Part shown: piece after piece, positions 11,799 to 14,270 of the stretch | Layout of the letters: each line of letters starts with the position of its first letter | Numbering within the stretch: the first letter of the stretch is position 1 | NCBI GenBank assembly: GCA_022798855.1 | Contig: JAAWNI010000029.1 | Span: forward strand, 1 to 14,270 | From: Lawsonibacter sp. | GTDB taxonomy: Bacteria; Bacillota; Clostridia; Oscillospirales; Oscillospiraceae | Reading direction: 5' to 3' | Length of the DNA: 14,270 nucleotides | Program-made: the position numbers and the translations under genes | Notes under the pieces: generated by a model | What the model saw: the letters and a program-made list of their open reading frames with translations, nothing else | Databases searched by the model: none | What the model was told of the DNA's origin: nothing

Positions 11799-11826
11799 GG
11801 GCGGACACGGCAAGCCGTGTCCCTAC
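11799..11826 (-). repeat. GTAGGG palindrome that supplies the topA stop codon
   Basis: Minus strand: ACG-TAG-GGACACGG, then CTTGCCGTGTCCGCCC, identical to 10432–10459. It sits between topA and trmFO in the same transcription direction, so if it terminates transcription it would reduce trmFO expression. Confidence 0.9.
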
Positions 11827-14120
11827 GTTTCTTTTTTGGCGGCTGTTTTCTTCGCCGTAGTTTTTTTCGCCGCCGTTGCCTTTTTCGTGGTGGTTTTCTT
11901 CGCGGCGGCCTTCTTGGGCTTCTCCTCCGCCTCGGCGGGGGCCGGCCCCCCTTTGGCGGGGGCGGCCTTCTTCTTCCAGCCGCCCCGCTTCTCCTCCGGG
12001 GTGAAGTTGGAGCACTTCTCATTGATGCAGAAGGGCTTTCTGGCCCCCTTGCCCGCCTTTTTGAACAGAGTCTGGCCGCAGGCGGGGCAGTTGTCCTTTA
12101 CCGGCACGTCGAAGGTCACGAACTCGCACCGCTGGGACTCGTCCTTGCTGCTCCGGCGCTCGCAGCAGTAGTAGGTGTACTGCTTGCCCGTTTTTTTGCT
12201 CTTGCCCGTGCGCTTGAACAGCCGCCCGCCGCACAGCGGGCACTTGCCCGGCATCTCCACCACCAGGGGCATGGTGAAATCGCACTCCGGCCAGCCGGGG
12301 CAGGCCAGAAACCGGCCGAACCGCCCCGATTTGACCACCAGGTTCCGGCCGCACTGGGGGCACAGCTCCTCCGACACCTCGTCGGGCACCTTGATCCGCT
12401 CCCCGTCCAGGTCCTGCTCCGCCTTTTTCAGCTCCGTGTCGAAGCCCTTGTAAAAATCGGCGAGAAGGGCCTTCCAGTTCACCGCCCCCTCCTCCACCTT
12501 GTCCAGGCGGGCCTCCATCTGGGCGGTGAAGTCGTAGTCCACGATGTCGTTGAATTTGTCCTTCATCAGGCCGGTGACCACCTCCCCCAGCGGGGTGGGC
12601 CGGAGGGCCTTGCCCCCCTCCTTCACCACATACTCCCGGTTCATGATGGTGGAGATGGTGGGGGCGTAGGTGGAGGGCCGGCCGATGCCCTGCTCCTCCA
12701 GGGCCCGGATGAGGGTGGCTTCCGAGTACCGGGCCGGGGGCTGGGTGAAGTGCTGGTCCTTTGCCAGCTTCTTGTGGGCGAGGGGCTCCCCCTCCTTCAA
12801 ATCGGGCAGGGGGGAGGACTTCTTTTCCTCCTCCTCGTCGTCCCGGCCCTCCTCATACACGGCGGTGAAGCCGGAGAATTTCAGGGAGGAGTGGCTGGCC
12901 CGGAAGATATAGCCGGAGTTGGCCGCGTCGATGGACAGGCTGTCGTAGACGGCGTTGGCCATCTGGCACGCCAGGAACCGGGACCAGATCAGCTTGTACA
13001 GCTTGAACTGCTCGGCGGTCAGGTCCTTTTTGATGTCCTCCGGGACCAGGGTTACGTCGGAGGGCCGGATGGCTTCGTGGGCATCCTGGGCGCTGCCCTT
13101 GGTCTTGAACTTTCGGGGCTGGGCCGGACAGTAGGGGGCGCCGTACCGCTGGGCGATGAACCCCCGGGCGGCCGACACCGCTTCGTCAGACAGGCGCAGG
13201 GAGTCGGTACGCATATAGGTGATCAGGCCCACCGCCCCCTCGCCGCCGATGTCGATGCCCTCGTACAGCTGCTGGGCCACCGCCATGGTCCGGGCCGGGG
13301 ACATGTTCAGCTTGCGGCTGGCTTCCTGCTGGAGGGTGGAGGTGGTAAAGGGCGGGGCGGGCTGGCGGTTCTTCTCCTGCCGCTTCACCTTGGCCACCGT
13401 CCAGGCCCCCGCCGACACCGCGTCGATGACCGCCTGGGCCTCCTCCTGGCTGTGGAGCTCCATCTTCTTGTCTTTTCCGTGGAACTGGGCCTTGAAGGAG
13501 CCCACGTTGGGAAGCACGCGCTCCAGCTGGGCCTCGATGGACCAGTACTCCTGGGGGGTGAAGGCCCGGATCTCCAGCTCACGCTCCACCACCAGCCGGG
13601 TGGCCACCGACTGCACCCGCCCCGCCGACAGGCCCCGGCGTATCTTCTTCCACAGCAGCGGCGAGAGCTGATAGCCCACGATGCGGTCCAGGACGCGCCG
13701 GGCCTGCTGGGCGTCCACCAGGTTCTGGTCGATGGCCCGGGGGGCGGCGATGGACTGGGTGACCACGTTCTTCGTGATCTCGTTGAAGGTCACCCGGTAG
13801 GTCTTGTCGTCTGGGATGTTCAGCAGCTCCTTCAGGTGCCAGGAGATGGCCTCCCCCTCCCGGTCAGGGTCGGTGGCCAGGTAGACCCTGCCCGACCGCT
13901 TGGCCGCCTTTTTCAGGTCGCTGATGACGTCCTCCTTGCCCTTGATGGGCTGGTAGTCGGGCACAAAGCCCCCCTCGATGTCTACGCTCAGCTTGCTCTT
14001 GGGCAGGTCCCGGACATGGCCCATGGACGCCTTTACCTCATACCCCGGGCCTAGATACTTGCCAATCGTCTTGGCCTTGGACGGGGACTCTACAATCACT
14101 AAGTCTGTCTTATTTGCCAC
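11823..14120 (-). CDS. topA: DNA topoisomerase I (type IA)
   Basis: Relaxes negative supercoils by single-strand passage. The 765 residues contain the Toprim domain (VIVESPSKAKTIGKYLG with Glu11; ATDPDREGE with Asp84, Asp86, Glu88), the catalytic Tyr302 in GLITYMRTDSLRLS, and three C-terminal Cys4 zinc ribbons (Cys587/590/607/613; 627/630/652 or 653/665; 678/681/698/703). A Lys/Ala/Thr-rich tail (about 712–765, repeated AKKT) resembles histone H1-like tails and probably aids DNA binding. Start is GTG at 14120 with GGAGG ten bases upstream. dprA, often the gene before topA, would lie beyond the window edge. The final codon is followed by a TAG taken from a GTAGGG palindrome. Confidence 0.97.
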   Translation of the reverse strand: MANKTDLVIVESPSKAKTIGKYLGPGYEVKASMGHVRDLPKSKLSVDIEGGFVPDYQPIKGKEDVISDLKKAAKRSGRVYLATDPDREGEAISWHLKELLNIPDDKTYRVTFNEITKNVVTQSIAAPRAIDQNLVDAQQARRVLDRIVGYQLSPLLWKKIRRGLSAGRVQSVATRLVVERELEIRAFTPQEYWSIEAQLERVLPNVGSFKAQFHGKDKKMELHSQEEAQAVIDAVSAGAWTVAKVKRQEKNRQPAPPFTTSTLQQEASRKLNMSPARTMAVAQQLYEGIDIGGEGAVGLITYMRTDSLRLSDEAVSAARGFIAQRYGAPYCPAQPRKFKTKGSAQDAHEAIRPSDVTLVPEDIKKDLTAEQFKLYKLIWSRFLACQMANAVYDSLSIDAANSGYIFRASHSSLKFSGFTAVYEEGRDDEEEEKKSSPLPDLKEGEPLAHKKLAKDQHFTQPPARYSEATLIRALEEQGIGRPSTYAPTISTIMNREYVVKEGGKALRPTPLGEVVTGLMKDKFNDIVDYDFTAQMEARLDKVEEGAVNWKALLADFYKGFDTELKKAEQDLDGERIKVPDEVSEELCPQCGRNLVVKSGRFGRFLACPGWPECDFTMPLVVEMPGKCPLCGGRLFKRTGKSKKTGKQYTYYCCERRSSKDESQRCEFVTFDVPVKDNCPACGQTLFKKAGKGARKPFCINEKCSNFTPEEKRGGWKKKAAPAKGGPAPAEAEEKPKKAAAKKTTTKKATAAKKTTAKKTAAKKET

Positions 14121-14179
14121 TTTGGATTTACCTCCAGAGATTGATTACTTCTTGGCCGCCAGGCTAAACCCGGCGCGCT

Positions 14180-14227
14180 GTAGGGGCGCGCACCGCGCGC
14201 CTGCGGGCGGACAATGTCCGCCCCTAC
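14180..14227. repeat. 48-bp head-to-head GTAGGG pair (REPIN-like)
   Basis: Third copy of the unit at 9434 and 9855, again exactly 48 bp and preceded by GCGCT. The left loop reads CACC instead of CATT; the right half is unchanged. The rest of 14121–14270 contains the topA ribosome binding site and no other gene. Confidence 0.92.
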
Positions 14228-14242
14228 ATTAAGGCTGCGCCT

Positions 14243-14267
14243 GTAGGGCAAGGGCTCTGCCCTTGCC
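14243..14267 (+). repeat. GTAGGG palindrome (REP-like), stem variant GGCAAGGG/CCCTTGCC
   Basis: GTAGGGCAAGGGCTCTGCCC continues with TTGCC. It is a further stem type, found only once here, next to the window edge; its partner, if any, lies outside. Confidence 0.75.
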
Positions 14268-14270
14268 TTT

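Noticed and set aside
11817..14054. Long open frame (745 codons) on the plus strand opposite topA
   Set aside because: It is a mirror of topA in GC-rich codons, with low-complexity Leu/Gly/His/Val composition, no ribosome binding site and no family motif.

Overview
The window looks like a piece of chromosome from a GC-rich, spore-forming member of the Clostridia, most like the Oscillospiraceae (Flavonifractor/Oscillibacter-type gut bacteria). The reasons are the forespore genes spoVAD and spoVAE, the low-GC-type synteny ybeY–era–yqzL–recO and topA–trmFO, strong AGGAGG ribosome binding sites, GC-rich codon use, and intergenic spaces full of short palindromic repeats. The genus is inference. 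No phage, insertion sequence with transposase, CRISPR array, rRNA or tRNA was seen.

Layout. 1–380: palindromic repeats, then the galM promoter. 382–1478: galM with a textbook terminator. 1497–2486: sigma-A promoter, FMN riboswitch and the riboflavin ECF transporter S component ribU. 2487–2854: composite repeats and a terminator. 2836–3397 (minus): yjdF with a structured leader that probably is the yjdF riboswitch, and its own promoter. 3399–6636 (minus): a housekeeping block ybeY – small membrane protein – era – 70-aa protein – yqzL – recO, with tandem palindromes between ybeY and the membrane protein. 6682–8272 (plus): spoVAD and spoVAE, without spoVAC upstream. 8354–9391 (minus): plsX. 9434–9902: about 470 bp of repeats only. 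9899–10568: a small XRE-type repressor and a divergent small gene of unknown function sharing a 17-bp inverted-repeat operator. 10456–14120 (minus): trmFO and topA. 14121–14270: more repeats.

The most unusual signal is the repeat family. Short hairpins all begin with GTAGGG, often pair head to head into exact 48-bp units, and have stems that differ from copy to copy while staying self-complementary. That is the layout of REP/REPIN elements known mainly from Proteobacteria. Four genes here (ybeY, the XRE gene, trmFO, topA) use the TAG of this GTAGGG as their own in-frame stop codon, so the hairpin starts within a few bases of the stop. Two more genes (yjdF, recO) have their stop codon in the loop of a terminator hairpin. 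A second, larger repeat family (CCCCCTTGTTAAAGGGGG ends, GGGGGATTCC/GGAATCCCCC arms) contains a stem-loop that is exchanged wholesale between two otherwise nearly identical copies.

Functionally the window is mostly housekeeping: sugar mutarotation, riboflavin uptake under flavin control, ribosome/RNA maturation (ybeY, era, trmFO), DNA repair and topology (recO, topA), phospholipid synthesis (plsX) and calcium-dipicolinate uptake in spores (spoVAD/AE).
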